A stretch of 64,000 nt of DNA from Hyperoodon ampullatus. Taxonomy: Eukaryota > Chordata > Mammalia > Artiodactyla > Ziphiidae. Below the pieces are notes generated by a model. The model was not told where the DNA came from, searched no databases, and was given only the letters and a program-made list of their open reading frames with translations. This document shows, one piece after another, positions 12,151 through 25,134 of the stretch (its first letter is position 1; each line of letters opens with the position of its first letter). Where the stretch lies: positions 1,798,001 to 1,862,000 of the forward strand of contig OX457065.1 in the NCBI GenBank assembly GCA_949752795.1. The letters run 5' to 3'. Position numbers and translations under genes: made by a program.

Positions 12151-13020
12151 CACTGTGTCTCAGAGCCCCCCACAAATGAGAGGACAGACAGAGGGGCTGC
12201 CCATGCAGGAAGCTGGTGCCCCACAGAAGCAAGGGTCCTGCCAACTCCAGTGCAGGCTCAATATAATGAACAGATTACATGATGCAATGATCAGAGTCAA
12301 CTGGAAATAGGTTCTAAAACCTCCTCAAGTTTTGTTCTTTATTTTTTATTTTTTGTTACAATTTACAAAAAAAAAAAACACACTGTCCAACTACCAAGTG
12401 GCTTGAAATAGAAAGCCCCTCTAAGTGCTCCATGCAGGCATCTAACTTCTCCTGGGAGGACACAGTGGGCTCCAAGCACACCCTCCCCCTGCCCCGCCTT
12501 GCAGACCTGATCCTCTTTCAGAAGCCTCCACTCCAGACTCAGCCTGAGTACCACAGGGGCTGCTGACCCCAGGAGGTCCCCTGTGCTGGAGCCAGTCAGG
12601 GCCTGGCATTCCCTGGCTGCAGCAGTGGGACAGGAAGGGTCATGTGACTGCTCAGTCTCCTCCCCACATCCCACCCCACTGGGGTACAGGGACAGAGCCA
12701 GACCCATGGGCACAAGTGGAGATTTTCTGTGGACCTGTGGGAAAGACATTCCAGAAGAGACGTTCTCTCCTCCTCTGGACGTTGATTGAAACCGACATAT
12801 GAAACGGGGCAGCGGGGGACCAACAGAGACACGAAGCTGGAGCCTCCGGGTAACCCCGCTGCAGCTCCAGCTCCAGCTTACCCCACTCGGCTGTAAACCT
12901 GGACCGCCAGTGACTTGAACACTCTCCCATCTCTTTCTTGTTTAAACAAATCCAAATTAGGGTTTCTGTTAACTGCAGCCAAGTGTGTCTAACTGATTTA
13001 TGTGTACTATAACTGATACG
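12151..13020. other. Unassigned DNA
   Basis: Moderately GC-rich between 12470 and 12900, with overlapping open frames of up to 129 codons on the minus strand. These frames overlap on both strands and show no known domain, so I attribute them to base composition. Old LTR-like text ('tttgtttaaacaaatccaaattagggtttctgttaactgcagcc') sits near 12935-12980. Confidence 0.4.
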
Positions 13021-13042
13021 TACACACACACACACACACACA
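13021..13042. repeat. (CA)n microsatellite
   Basis: A pure CA dinucleotide run of roughly eleven units. Confidence 0.9.
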
Positions 13043-13289
13043 AAGCTTTACGCATGACATGAAGTTTCTTCTTGACATGTCACCCTGTGTATACACAAAT
13101 TCAGGCTTGGTGGTTTTACATATAGTGTGTCAAGTAAATTAACAGAAAGTTAATACAAACACTTGAGACCGGAACTATTTATTAGAGTTGTCACCAAATA
13201 AGCTCCAGTTATTATGGTGCTATTACAGACATAGAATATTAATGTAATTCCCCAGGCAGGTGTAGCCAAGCACTTATGTGAAGACCTCG

Positions 13290-13440
13290 GGCTCGAGAGT
13301 GAAACAAACCAGAGCCCCAGCCACACCTCTGCAGTTTTCTCTCTGGCTGTGTGACCTGAGGTGACTTGCTTAACCTCTCTGAGCCTCAGTTAAATTAGGT
13401 TAAATTATCTGCAGAAGGTAATAAAATTATCAAACTGCAA
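13290..13440 (+). mobile_element. MIR SINE, sense
   Basis: The core 'ctggctgtgtgacctgaggtgacttgcttaacctctctgagcctcagtt' is the sense MIR signature. Confidence 0.7.
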
Positions 13441-14329
13441 AAACAGGATGAGAACCTATATTGCCTTCTGGCTCCAAGGTCCATGTTCTTTCCACTAACC
13501 CACACTTACATTTAAGGGAGTGCCCTACAGAACCGGTGATGGAAGTGGACCCGTGTGACAAATCAAGGCTCTGCTAAACAATCTCGGCCACTTGCTCCTT
13601 GTGTGCTGATCCCCAGCTTCCTGGTTTTCCCCTCATTCGTCCTTAATGAGCATGGAGTTCCTTTAAAACCAATTCCCAGCTCTCTGGGCCAGGATCTTTG
13701 AGGAAGGTGCCCTCGGGCGCATCCTCCTCCTGCCTTCTTGGTGTCCCCTTATCACCTGTCTGGAACTGCCCTTCTCCTCCTGGAACCCATCAGACTGCTC
13801 CTCTTCCTCCTCCAGTGAGGGAGCCCTTTGCACAGATCTTTTTCAATCAGGCCCTATGATCCTGAAATGGACAGAGAAGGAGAGACCACAGAGGAAAGGT
13901 CCTCAGGGATTGCAAGAGCTTTGTTTCCCAACAAGTTGGAACAGAACCATCTACTAGACTGTGTGAGCCTCAGGTCAGTGGCTTTAAATCCTGAATTATA
14001 AATAAACCAACTACTTTGTGATAAGAGTCCAGACCTCCTGAAGGAGAAACACTTAGCTCAGGATAGAAATTAAACCCAAGAGGAGCCAAAATATCAAGTG
14101 AGCTGTTCTGACAACATCTCAGTCCTTGAAAAGGAAAGCTACTGAATCCTCTTCCTAACAAGAGGCCACCTGGACCACTGGAAACTGTGCATTTTAGTAA
14201 AATAACTCAGAGACGAGTCCCACAGTCTAGTGTGACATATGTATTATGATTTGTGATTACACATGAACTCTCCAGCCCATGCCCCAAATAATTCATCTCT
14301 CCTAAGAGACATTATTAGTTTTCACTAAC

Positions 14330-14480
14330 AATGAGCTTGTTTGTGGTACCTTTGAGCTGGAATCCTGGGGTCCAGCAACCCCTTCATTTTGCAGCGGGGA
14401 AACCAAGATACAGAAGGGCTGCCTGGTTCATAAGCAAACTCAAAATGAGAAGCCATAGCTCCCAGCCCGGTAAACTGCCC
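14330..14480 (-). mobile_element. Probable MIR SINE, antisense
   Basis: 'Cttcattttgcagcggggaaaccaagatacagaagggctgcctggttcataagcaaactcaaaatgagaagcc' follows the reverse-strand MIR order but is strongly diverged. Confidence 0.45.
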
Positions 14481-15985
14481 ACTGGCCCATGCCATCTAAC
14501 CTAACACATTTCCTCCTCGTATCTTCATGTTCCAGAGCTCGCTGCTGGAAGCCACACGGGCTCAAGATGTCCAAGGTACATTAAATTAAAATGCCAAGTG
14601 ACAGAGTACATGCAGAGCACAAGTCCACTCATATAAATGGTGTGGGGACTGCCACCTTAGCCGGTCCATTCCAAGTGATCTCAGGGCTTCTGCTGGAAAT
14701 GGGCGACAAAAGAAGTGCTCTCTCTTTCCTACTGGCTGTGAATAAAGAGTCACGGGCCCCCAGGAGCAGCCAAACAAGAGGGGATGAGAACCCGCTTTGG
14801 AGCAGGAGGAGGGAGAGAAAGCACGTATCATGAGAGTCTTGAGCTCCCAGATCAGGCCTCACGCAAAACAAGCCCCACCTCCAGGCTTTCCAACTACCTG
14901 AGCCAATGCCCTGCCTTTCTTGTTCAAGGAGGAGCTCACCTGAACTGCCTGCACTGATGCAGCTCATGCAGCAGGGAAGGTTTGGATGGATGCAGAAGAA
15001 ACTGTTACACGTTCGTTGTTTTCCTTCAGGTATGGAAATGGTGGGGACTCAGGGGGCTTTGCTTTCTACTTTTCAGCCTTCTGCACAGTTTGAATTTTTA
15101 TTTTTATAATAATGAGTAAATAAACGTTTCTGAATGACTGGAAAAAATACTTCTGATGAAAATTCAAGCTTGAGTGTCAGGTCCCCTATAATCTCTATGA
15201 CAACGGTGAGGGCTGATTAGGAGGGAAGGTGGCCTCCTTTCTGATATCAAGTTGGATCTTTCCTGTCCCTTTTTTTTATGCATTTAAGATGAGATTATAT
15301 AAAGGTTATTTAAGGAAGATATCTCACACTCATAAATTATAATTTAAAGTCATCGATTACTCATAATATATTTGTGGACAAATTACAGAAACACAGAATA
15401 AATGACAATCACTTGAATGATTTAAATCTGGTTGAATTCAGAAAAAGGTTTTGGTGGCTAATTCCAAACTACAATGAGGTCCTCAAAGCTCTGGACGTGA
15501 CTCTCAGTTATGACACTCATAAAAATATCTAATTACATTAATAAAACATATGGATAAGAAAACTGATAGCATGATAATCAAATTTCCATGTAACACTGAA
15601 CTATGAAAAATAATTTATATTTTACCCAAACACATTCTAAGAAAGACCTCAGGAGGCTGGTAGGCTAGTCAAATAGAAGAAAATAGAATTCAATTGGAAT
15701 AAAGATAGGGTTCTGAATTTACACAGAAAAAAATGACTGAAAAAAACCATGGGATTGTGGGAGACTTTTCATCACAGCAGCACAAATTTTGTCTTCTCAC
15801 ATGAATATTAATCACTGTAGAACAAAGCTTCCCCCAAATTAGTACACATGGAATCCAGGGTCAGGGGTGGCTTTTCACATGTGAACTAGAGTTGCCTCCC
15901 AGGTCTGGCTCTAAGATTTTATCATGAAACGTCCTTCGGAACCTTGGGTCTCCTTAGCCACCCCCCACACCGTTTTCAGTTCCAT
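14481..15985. other. Unassigned intergenic DNA
   Basis: About 1.5 kb with no repeat family I can name and no gene. Open frames on both strands at 14586-14967 (80-112 codons) overlap one another and show no domain features. Confidence 0.45.
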
Positions 15986-18815
15986 CACTGTTTTTACCTC
16001 ATGTGTTTTGCAACTCTGCCTTTTGGTGTATGCACATTTAGGACTGCTATTTCTTCTTGGTGAATTATGTAATGTCCTTTTCCGTCTCTGGTAATTTGTT
16101 GTTGTTGTTGTTCTGAAGTCTGCTTCATCTGATATTAGTATAGCCGCTCCTGCTTTCTTTTGATTAATATTTGCATGGTATGTTTTTCCATCCTTATACT
16201 TTTAACCTACCTACATCTTTATATTTGAAGTGAATTTCTTATACACAGTATACAGTTGGGTAATTTTTATCTACTCTGTCAATCTCTGTCTTTTAATTTG
16301 TATATTTAGACTATTTCCATTTGATGTAATTTTGATACGCTATGGATTAACTCTGGAATTCGGGGGAGGGGAATGTTTTCTGTTGATTTCCTCTCTTTTT
16401 CATTTCTGTTTTCTTTTTCCTGACTTACTGATATTTTTCAAAATTCCATTTAAGTGTATCAATACTCTTTTAAGTGTATCACTTTACATTGATTTTTTAG
16501 TGGTTGTATATTATATACATAAGTTATCACAGTCTATGGCGTTGACATTTCACTTGTTCGAGTGAAGTGTAGAAACCTAACCTAATCCCTCAACTGTCCC
16601 CCATTTATGACTGTTTTATATACTTTATATACCCTACATATTTTGAGAATCACATCAAAGATGGTTTTAATTTTTCCTTCAGTCATCAAACATAATTTAG
16701 AAAACTAAAAAGGAGAAGGAAAATTTATGGTATTTACCCTTATTTTTACCCTTACTATGTTTTTTCTTCTTTCCTGATATCCCAAATTTCCTTCTTTTAT
16801 CATTTCCTTTCTGTTTCAAGAAGTTTCTCTGGTTATTTTTTCAGCTGGCAACATGTTTTCCTTCATCTGAAAATGTCTTAATTTCCCTAAAAGATGTTTG
16901 CTGGATATAGAATTCAGTATTGATAGTTTTTGTTGAACTTCATGTTTTTTAATGAGAAATCCACTTGCATTCTAATTGTTTTTCACACACAGATAAGGTG
17001 TCATTTCTCTCTCAATGCTTTCAACATTTTTAATTTGTCTTTAGTTTTCAGGGTTTTATTTCAGACACACAGAAACCAATCTTGGCATGGATTTCTTTGG
17101 GTTGCTCTGATTGGGGTTTCCTCAGCTTCTTGAATCTTTAGGTTTATGTTTTTTGCCAAAGTTGGAAAATTTTGAGCCATTATTCTTTGAGTACTTTTTC
17201 AGCCCCAACTTCTTTCTCCTCTCCTTCTGGAACCTCAATGACACAACTGTTAGATCTTTTATCACTGTCCTCCAGGTGTCCCAGAGCTCTGTTCATTTTT
17301 TTCAGTCCATTCTCTTTGTTTTCCAGATTGAGCAATTTCTATTGTTCCAGCTCCAAGTTCACAGTTTCTTTTCTCTTGTCTTCTCCATTCCTATTTAGCC
17401 CATCCACTGATTTTATTATTATTGTATTTTTCAGTTCTAAATTTTTCATTTGGTTCTTTATGCCTTGTATGTTTTGCTGAGACTTTCTATGTTCCCACTT
17501 GTTTCAAGCACATTTTCAATTGCTTGTTGAAACATTTTTTATGATGGCTGACTTAAATCCACTTCAGATGATTCCAACATTTGTGTTATTTTGGTATTGC
17601 TGTCTGTTGATTGTCTTTTGTCATTCGAGTTGACACTTTCCTGGTTCTTGGCATGACTCGTGATTTTTTATCATACCCTGGACATGTTGTGTGTTATGTT
17701 ATGAGCCTCTGGATCTCATCTAACACTTCTCTTTTAGCAATAAGCCTCCCCTGCTGCCAGTGAGGGAAGGAGGGTGCTGCCTGTCACAGCAAGTGCGCCA
17801 CTCAGCCTCCAGTGCAGACCTCATCACTGCTGAGCAGGGCTGGGAGTTTAGGCTCTCGACTAGACCTCCATGGATACCTGCCTGGCCGAGGAGAGGAGGA
17901 CACCTTATTACTGATTCTCAAGTGGCCTCTGTTAATGCTGCAGGGAGAGGGGCTTGTCACCACTGGGTATAAGTCCTGGTTCCTGCTTAGCCTTCTCTGA
18001 TACCCCCCAGTTGGGAAGGAGGTCATCTCATAACAACTGGGTGAGAGGGAAAGTCCAGGCTCCTCAATTAGCCTTTGCTATGGGGAACAAGTGGGGCCAC
18101 AGTTTTCTCTGGGGTGTTTGGCAGGAGTAGAACGATTATTGTCTAGAAGTTTTCTGTCTAGGGCTTCCCTGGTGGCGAAGTGGTTAAGAATCCGCCTGCC
18201 AATTCATGGGACCCGGGTTCAAGCCCTGGTCTGGGAAGATCCCACATGCCGCAGAGCAACTAAGCCTGTGCGCCACAACTACTGAGCCCACGTGCCACAA
18301 CTACTGAAGCCTACGTGCCCAGAGCCTGTGCTCCACAACAAGAGAAGCCCCACCACAACGAGAAGCCCGCGCACCGCAACGAAAAGTAGCCCCCTCTAGC
18401 TGCAACTAGAGAAAGCCCGCACACAGCAATGAAGACCCAACGCAGACAAAAATAAATAAATTAATTAATTAAAAAAATTTTTTTTCTGTCTAGCTAAGCT
18501 ATCCTTTTCTTGCTCCTCTGGCTAAAGAGAATTTTATCAAGGTATTTTGGGTCTGTTCTCACTGGTGTTTCCAGGTTGTCATCTTCTGCAGCAACCATTC
18601 ATTCCAGGGCACACGAGGCAAAAGGAAAACCCAGAGAACTCACTACTGTGCCATTCCTCAGATCCCAAGATCCCTGATGGTCTGCCTTTTCCTTTCCACC
18701 TTTCAGAGTCTTTTCATCTTTGTTTTATAAATAATGTCCAGGGTTTTTAGCTGTACTTAGCAGGAGGAATAGGGAAAAGTTTAACTGTTCCACCTTATCC
18801 AGATCCACTATTCAT
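15986..18815 (-). mobile_element. L1M-type LINE 5' portion, antisense
   Basis: A long antisense stretch matches the reverse strand of an old L1M element: 'tctgcttcatctgatattagtatagc' near 16122, the 'gatatagaattcagtattgatagtttttgttg' block near 16900, 'ttatgttatgagcctctggatctcatctaacac' near 17700, and the closing 'gtccagggtttttagctgtacttagcaggaggaatagggaaaa' near 18770. A long-type CHR SINE splits it at 18162-18481. Frames up to 111 codons within it are antisense artefacts. Confidence 0.8.
18162..18481 (+). mobile_element. CHR SINE, long type, inside L1M
   Basis: Long-type CHR SINE with the exact target duplication TTTTCTGTCTAG at 18150-18161 and 18482-18493. The A-box has one change (TGGCGAAGTGG) and the B-box reads GGTTCAAGCCC, so its internal Pol III promoter is slightly degraded. 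Confidence 0.94.
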
Positions 18816-18829
18816 TTCCTCGCTTTAAA

Positions 18830-19200
18830 AAAAAAATCATTTTATTACTTATGTATATCTCCCTAAACGGTACGTCATCCAATTTTCCTATCTTTGTAAA
18901 AGTTATCATACTGTGACTTGTCTTTTCGATTCAATGTTATGATTCTAAGGCGCATCCCTGTTGCTGCATTTGGCAATGGTCCCCTAATCTTCCATCCTGA
19001 CTAGAACACAATTTACTATGCATTTTCCTGCTGATGGACATTGTTGCTTCTGGTTTTTTGCTACTGCGCACACTGCCACGATATACTTTCTTATACAAGG
19101 TTCCTACTGCACAGAGGCAAGAATGTCTCAGGAGTGGAACTGCTGTGAATGTAAAAAATCACCGAATTTCATCAAACTGAAACTAAAATCACTTGTAAAG
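18830..19200 (-). mobile_element. Old L1 fragment, antisense (probable)
   Basis: Reverse-strand text such as 'ttctaaggcgcatccctgttgctgcatttggcaatggtccccta' and 'ctgctgatggacattgttgcttctggttttttgctactg' fits an ancient L1 3' region. It is degenerate, and its edges are uncertain. Confidence 0.5.
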
Positions 19201-19378
19201 AAAATGTTATCTAAAGCTTTCCTCTGGCCATTAGGTATCAGGTTCTTGGACTTCCTCATCTGCTCTACAGCTTTTTCCATCTCTCTGCTCTGCCTTCTGT
19301 GGTATTAACTATACCCTATAAGGCAGCCTCCCTCCACGATCCCAAGGCAACTGCCAACAGCTCCCAAATGCTAAATGG

Positions 19379-19550
19379 CCTGGGACTTCCCTAGGGTGTG
19401 GGTCCGATCCCTGGTAGGGGAGCTAAGATCCCACATGCCTCATGGCCAAAAAACCAAAACATACAAAAAAAAAACAAGCGATATTGTAACAAATTCAATA
19501 AAGACTTTAAAAATGGTCCACATCAAAAAAAAAAACAAAGAAAAAAAACC
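19379..19550 (+). mobile_element. CHR-S-like SINE with internally deleted head
   Basis: The copy starts GGGACTTCCCT and jumps, within the tRNA-like head, to 'gtgggtccgatccctggtaggggagctaagatcccacatgcc'. It continues with the characteristic 3' tail 'aacaaattcaataaagactttaaaaatggtccacatc' and A-rich DNA. The A-box region and about 30 bases of the head are missing, so it is a deleted, inactive member of an older related subfamily. Confidence 0.8.
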
Positions 19551-20035
19551 AGCTCAATGGCCTTCCTCCTGCTGGTCCAGAAGGAAAAGGGAGAAGTTCT
19601 GCTCCAACATTCCCAAGAGAACTGGTGACATCACTAACATTTAACCTTAGTAACTCACCACATTTGATGGACTGGGGGCAAGGATCAGGGAAGAACAAAG
19701 CTGCAGTAAGAATGTGGGTGGGAGACAGGCATCTGGATCCACTCACCAGTTAGGGGAGTTTCCAGTCTGGCCACATAATCCAAACAATTCAAATTCACCT
19801 TCAGGCAAAATTGAAGACAGTGTCATGGACTTTTCATCTATTCCACTAGCATTGACTGAGCAACCCCAGTGCACCAGGTAACACCCTGCATGTCGGAAGG
19901 GTGAACGGGACACATCAAGGCCCCTGCCTTTTGCCAGAGGCTAAGGAAACAAAGATAAAGACCGTACATTCCTTGGCCTTCAAAGATTTCACAGCCTGGT
20001 ACAGTCAAATAAGCACACAACTGTCATACAGCATG
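19551..20035. other. Unassigned DNA
   Basis: No gene or nameable repeat is seen. The stretch near 19850-20030 resembles a dispersed ancient repeat, but not one I can identify. Confidence 0.4.
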
Positions 20036-20185
20036 GTTAGGGACGGTGAGAGTCCATTTCACAGATGAAACGACTAACTCTCAGAGAAGCTGAGTGACTT
20101 GCCCAAGGTCACACAGCTAGTTATGGAAGAGCTAGGAGGAGTCAAATGCCAGTCTCAGACTCCAAAGTCACACTCCAACTATGCG
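20036..20185 (-). mobile_element. MIR SINE, antisense
   Basis: The strongest MIR signature of the window, on the reverse strand: 'ctgagtgacttgcccaaggtcacacagctag' and the following 'ggagtcaaatgccagtctcagactccaaagtc'. Confidence 0.85.
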
Positions 20186-20989
20186 CTGCATTGTTACCAT
20201 AAACAGCACTTAAAGTAAGTTTTCCCTACAATTTGGAAATAAATTTACCCTTTCTGACGGAAACCAGTAGAACTTAGCAGACAATACAAGAGGTCAGCTG
20301 CATGGAGACGTGCCCCTCTTAAGAGGTGTTCTGCAATCTGGAGGAGGGGGCAGAGATGGGGGACCAGTGTGGAGTCACAGCACAGAATGCAGTGGTGGAA
20401 GGAACGGGGGCTTAGAGCCAGCCAGGCCTGACCTCCACCTCAGCTCTGCCCCTCCTGTGTGCACATCCCGGTGTCATGAAGCTGCTCTGACACTCGCTTT
20501 GCTCACCTGGAAAATGCTGACGCTCACATCACTGGCGGGCTGAGGATTCATCAGGATAACGTGGTGATGTAGCAAAAGCACTTGCCCACATGAGACACTC
20601 AAGGAGTGCTAGGCTTTAAACGTGACCACATGTAAGACAGTGCCATGCAGGGAGTTACAGCACAAACCAGAGAAAAAAGGAATCCCTCAGAAAGGGAAGT
20701 GAGGATGAGAATTTGCCAGCATTATTGCTATGACAGAGGAGCCTGGGCACCCAGAAATGAACTCTGCCTGTTCTCAGGATCCACCTGAGCTGCGCTTACT
20801 GGAATCCCCTAGGCTGCTAGTTGAAGATGCAGGTTCCTGAGTGTGGTGACCATGGTTTAGAAAGTGTGCTTATTGATGCTCACATTAAATGGCTCAGATT
20901 ATTACTTCCACTGCCTCAGTTCAGAACTGACTGACCTAGAGTTGGACACCATAAGGCTTCATTATTGGTGAGTACTTGGCTGTTTTCCG
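20186..20989. other. Unassigned intergenic DNA
   Basis: Unique-looking DNA before the nested L1. Because the L1 target duplication joins this flank to the provirus leader at 25,825, part of its right end could belong to the provirus 5' region. I could not recognise an LTR in it. Confidence 0.4.
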
Positions 20990-21762
20990 AAGTGCACGGA
21001 CATGTAACATTCTCCAGGATTAGACCACATGCTGGGCAACAAAGCAAGCCTTGGTAAATTAAAAAAAATAGAAATCGTATCAAGCATCTTTTCTGGCCAC
21101 AACACTATGAGATTAGAAGTCAACTACAAGAAAAAAAAAACTAAAAAACACAAACACATAGAGGCTAAACAATATGCTACTAAACAACCAATGGATCACC
21201 AAAGAAATCAAGGATGAAATAAAAAAAATACCTAGAGACAAATGAAAACAAAAACACGATGATCCAAAATCTTTGGGATGCAGCAAAAGCAGTTCTAGGA
21301 GGGAATTTTATATCAAGACAATCTTACCTCAAGAAACAAGAAAAATCTCAAATAAACACCCTAACCTTACATCTAAAGCAACTAGAGAAAGAAGACCAAA
21401 CAAAACCCAAAGTTAGTAGAAGGAAAGAAATCATAAAGCTAAGAGCAGAAATAAATGAAATAGAGACGAAGAAAAAAAATAGAAAACATCAATGAGACTA
21501 AAAGCTAGTTCTTTGAGAAGATAAACACAATTAATAAATCTTTAGCCAGACTCATCAAAGAAAAAAGGGAAAGGGTTCAAATCAATAAAATTAGAAAGGA
21601 AAAAAGAGAAGTTACAACTGACACCACAGAAATACAAAGGATTGTAAGAGAGTATTATAAGCAACTATATGTCAATAAAATGGACAACTTAGAAGAAATG
21701 GACAAATTCTTAGAAAGGTAAAATCTTCCAAGACTGAACCAGGAAGAAATAGAAAATATGAA

Positions 21763-22094
21763 TAGGGGACTTCCCTCGTGGCACAGTGGCTAAGAATCCG
21801 CCTGCCAATGCAGGGGACGTGGGTTCGAGCCCTGGTCCGGGAAGATCCCACATGCTGTGGAGCAACTAAGCCCGTGTGCCACTACTACTGAGCCTGCACT
21901 TTAGAGCCCGCGAGCCACAACTACTGAAGCCTGCACACCTAGAGCCCATGCTCCACAACAAGAGAAACCACCACAATAAGAAGCCCATGCACCACACAGA
22001 GAGTAGCCCCTGCTTGCCACAACTAGAGAAAGCCCGCGTGCAGCAATGAAGACCCAACATAGCCACAAATAAATAAATAAGTTTATTTAAAAAA
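21763..22094 (+). mobile_element. CHR SINE, long type, inside L1 ORF2
   Basis: Long-type CHR SINE with the exact target duplication AGAAAATATGAA at 21751-21762 and 22095-22106. It breaks the L1 ORF2 between the endonuclease and reverse transcriptase regions. Confidence 0.95.
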
Positions 22095-22361
22095 AGAAAA
22101 TATGAACAGACCAATCACAGGTACTGAAACTGAAACTGTGATTTAAAAACTTCCAACAAACAAAAGTCTGGACCAGGTGGCTTCACAGGCAAATTCTATC
22201 AAACACTTAAAAAAGAGTTAACACCTATCCTTCTGAAACTATTCCAAAAAATTGCAGAGGGAAGAACACTCGCAAACTCATTCTACAAGGCCAGCTACAC
22301 CCTGATAACAAAACCAGACAAAGATACTACAAAAACAGAAAATTACAGGCCAATATCACTG

Positions 22362-23000
22362 ATGAACATAGACGCAAAAATCCTCAACAAAATATTAGCA
22401 AACCAAATCCAACAACACATTAAAAGGATCATACACCATTATCAAGTGGGATTTATCCCAGAAATGCAAGGATTCTTCAATATACACAAATCAACCAATG
22501 TGATACACCATATTAACAAATTGAAGGAGAAAAACCATGTGATCACCTCAATAGATGCAGAAAAAGCTTTTGACAAAATTCAACACCCATTTATGATAAA
22601 AACTCTCCAGAAAGTGGGCATAGAGGGAACCTACCTCAACATAATAAAGGCCATACATGACAAACCCACAGCTAACATCATACTCAATGGTGAAAAACTG
22701 AAAGCATTTTCTCTAAGATCAGGAACAAGACAAGGATGTCCACTCTCACCACTATTATTCAACATAGTTTTGGAAGTCCCAGCCATGGCAATCAGAGAAG
22801 AAAAAGAAATAAAAGAAATACAAATTGGAAAAGAAGTAAAACTGTCACTGTTTGCAGATGACATGATACTATACATAGAAAATCCTAAAGATGCCAGCAG
22901 AAAACTACTAGAGCTCATCAATGAATTCAGTAAGGTTGCAGGATACAAGAGTAATACTCAGAAATCTCTTGCATTTCCATACACCAACAACAAAAGATAA
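22362..23000 (+). pseudogene. L1 ORF2 reverse transcriptase fragment
   Basis: An open stretch of 212 codons encodes the core of a LINE-1 reverse transcriptase. Visible features include the AFDKIQHPF block near residue 70, the [14 protein letters not shown] block near residue 120 and the catalytic [12 protein letters not shown] motif near residue 165, so both catalytic aspartates of the FADD motif are kept. A typical L1 ORF2 protein is about 1,275 residues; here the flanking endonuclease part is cut by the truncation and a SINE, and the downstream frame ends at a stop at 22998-23000. Later pieces of the same ORF continue in other frames (for example 23049-23291 and 24100-24363). Non-functional remnant of a retrotransposon, not a host gene. 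Confidence 0.9.
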
Positions 23001-24576
23001 GAAAGAGAAATAAAGGAAACAATCCCACTTACCATCACATCAAAAAGAATGAAATACCTAGGAATAAACCTACCTAAGGAGGCAAAAGACCTGTACTCTG
23101 AAAACTGTAAGACACTGATGAAAGAAATCGAAGATGACACAAACAGATGGAAAGATACACCATGTTCTTGGATTAGAAGAAGCAATATTGTCAAAATGAC
23201 CATATTACCCAAGGCAATCTACAGATTCAATGTAATCCCTATCAAATTACCAATGTCATTTTTCACAAATGTAGAAGATGAAAAATTTTAATTTGTATAG
23301 AAACACCAAAGACTTTGAATAGCCAAAGCAATCTTGAGAAAGAACAACAGAGCTGGAGGAATCAGGCTCCCTGACTTCAAACAATATTACAAAGTATAGT
23401 CACCAAAACAGCATGGTACTGGTACAAAAACAGAAATATACATCTATGGAACAGGATAGAAAGCCCAGAAATAAACCCACACACCTATGGTCATTTAATC
23501 TATGACAAAGGAAGCAAGAATATACAATGGAAAAAGACAGTCTCTTCAATAAGTGGTGCTGGGAAAAATGGACAGCTACATGTAAAAGAATGAAATTAGG
23601 ACATTCTCTAATACCATACACAAAAATAAACTCAAAATGGATTAAAGACCTAAATATAAGACTGGATACTGTAAACTCTTAGAGGAACATAGGCAGAACA
23701 CTCTTTGACATAAGTTGCGGCAATATCTTTTTGGATCCACCTCCTAGAGTAATGAAGATAAAAACAAAAATACACAAATGGGACCTAATTAAACCTAAAA
23801 ACACACAGCAAAGGAAACCATAAACAAAGCAAAAAGCCAACCCATAGAATGGGAGAAAATATTTGTAAATGAAGTGACCGACAGGAATTAATCTCCAAAA
23901 TATACAAACAGCTCATGCAGCTCAATATTAAAAAAATAAAATAAACCAATCAAAAACTGGGGAGAAGATCTAAATAGACATTTCTCCACAGAAGACATAC
24001 AGATGGCCAAAAAGCACATGAAAAGATTCTCAAGATCACTAATTATCAGAGAAATGCAAATCAAAATTAAAATGAGGTTATCACCTCACACCAGTCAGAA
24101 TGGCCATCATCAAAAAGTCTACAAACAATAAATGCTGGAGAGGGTGTGGAGAAAAGGGATCCCTCTTGCACTGTTGGCGGGAATGTAAACTGGTGCAGCC
24201 ACTATGCAGAACAGTATGCAGTTTCCTTAAAAAACTAAAAACAGAGCCACCATATCATCCAGCAATCCCAATCCTGGGCATGTATCTGGAAAAAACCATA
24301 ATTCGAAAAGATACATGCACCTGTATGTTCATTGCAACACTATTTACAATAGCCAAGACATGAAAGCACCCTAAATGTCCATCGACAGAGGAATAGATAA
24401 AGATGTGGTACATACGTACAATGGAATACTACTCAGCCATAAAAAAAGAACGAAATAATGCCATTTGCAGCAACATGGATGGAACTAGAGATTATCATAT
24501 TAAGTGAAGTAAGGCAGACAGAGAAAGACAAATACCATATGATATCACTCATATGTGGAATCTAAAAAAAAAATGC

Positions 24577-25125
24577 AGTGGAAGCAACCTAAATGCCCAT
24601 CAACAGATGAATGGATAAAGAAGATGCAGTACATATATACAATGGAATATTACTCAGCCATAAAAAGGAACAAAATTGGGTCATTTGCAGAGATGTGGAT
24701 GGACCTAGAGACTGTCATACAGAGTGAAGTCAGAAAGAGAAAAACAAATATCATATATGAATGCATATATGTGGAATCTAGAAAAATGGTACAGATGAAC
24801 CTGTCTGCAAGGCAGAAATAGAGACACAGACATAGAGAGCAAAGATACGGACACCAAGGGGGGAAGGGGCGGGTGGGATGAACTGGGAGATTGGGATTGA
24901 CATATATAAACCAATATGTATAAAACAGATAACTAATGAGAACCTGCTGCATAGCACAGGGGTTCCTCTACTCAGTGCTCTGTGGTTACCTAAATGGGAA
25001 GGAAATCCAAAAAAGAGGGGATATATAGACGTATAGCAGATTCACTTCGCCGTACAGTAGAAAAGTAACACTGTAAAACAACTATACCCCCAATAAAATA
25101 AATAAATAAATAATAATAATAAATA
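24577..25125 (+). mobile_element. Second L1 3' end nested in the first
   Basis: At 24577 the text restarts at a C-terminal ORF2 region already passed at about 24,360 ('gcaacctaaatgcccatcaacagatgaatgg' against 'gcaccctaaatgtccatcgacagaggaatag'). It continues through a 3' UTR of a different L1 subfamily ('acctgctgcatagcacaggggttcc') to the tail of AAAT and AAT units at 25,090-25,125. Beyond it the first element resumes with 'gatacaaatgaacttg'. The second copy is therefore a later, severely 5'-truncated insertion rather than a simple tandem duplication. Confidence 0.8.
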
Positions 25126-25134
25126 AATGATACA

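Noticed and set aside
22362..23000. Reverse transcriptase frame as a possible domesticated gene
   Set aside because: It is a part of a truncated, SINE-split L1 with typical flanking L1 text and a tail; no sign of host function.
24360..24780. Apparent tandem duplication of about 220 bases
   Set aside because: The second unit continues into a different 3' UTR and tail and the first element resumes after it, so it is a nested L1 insertion.
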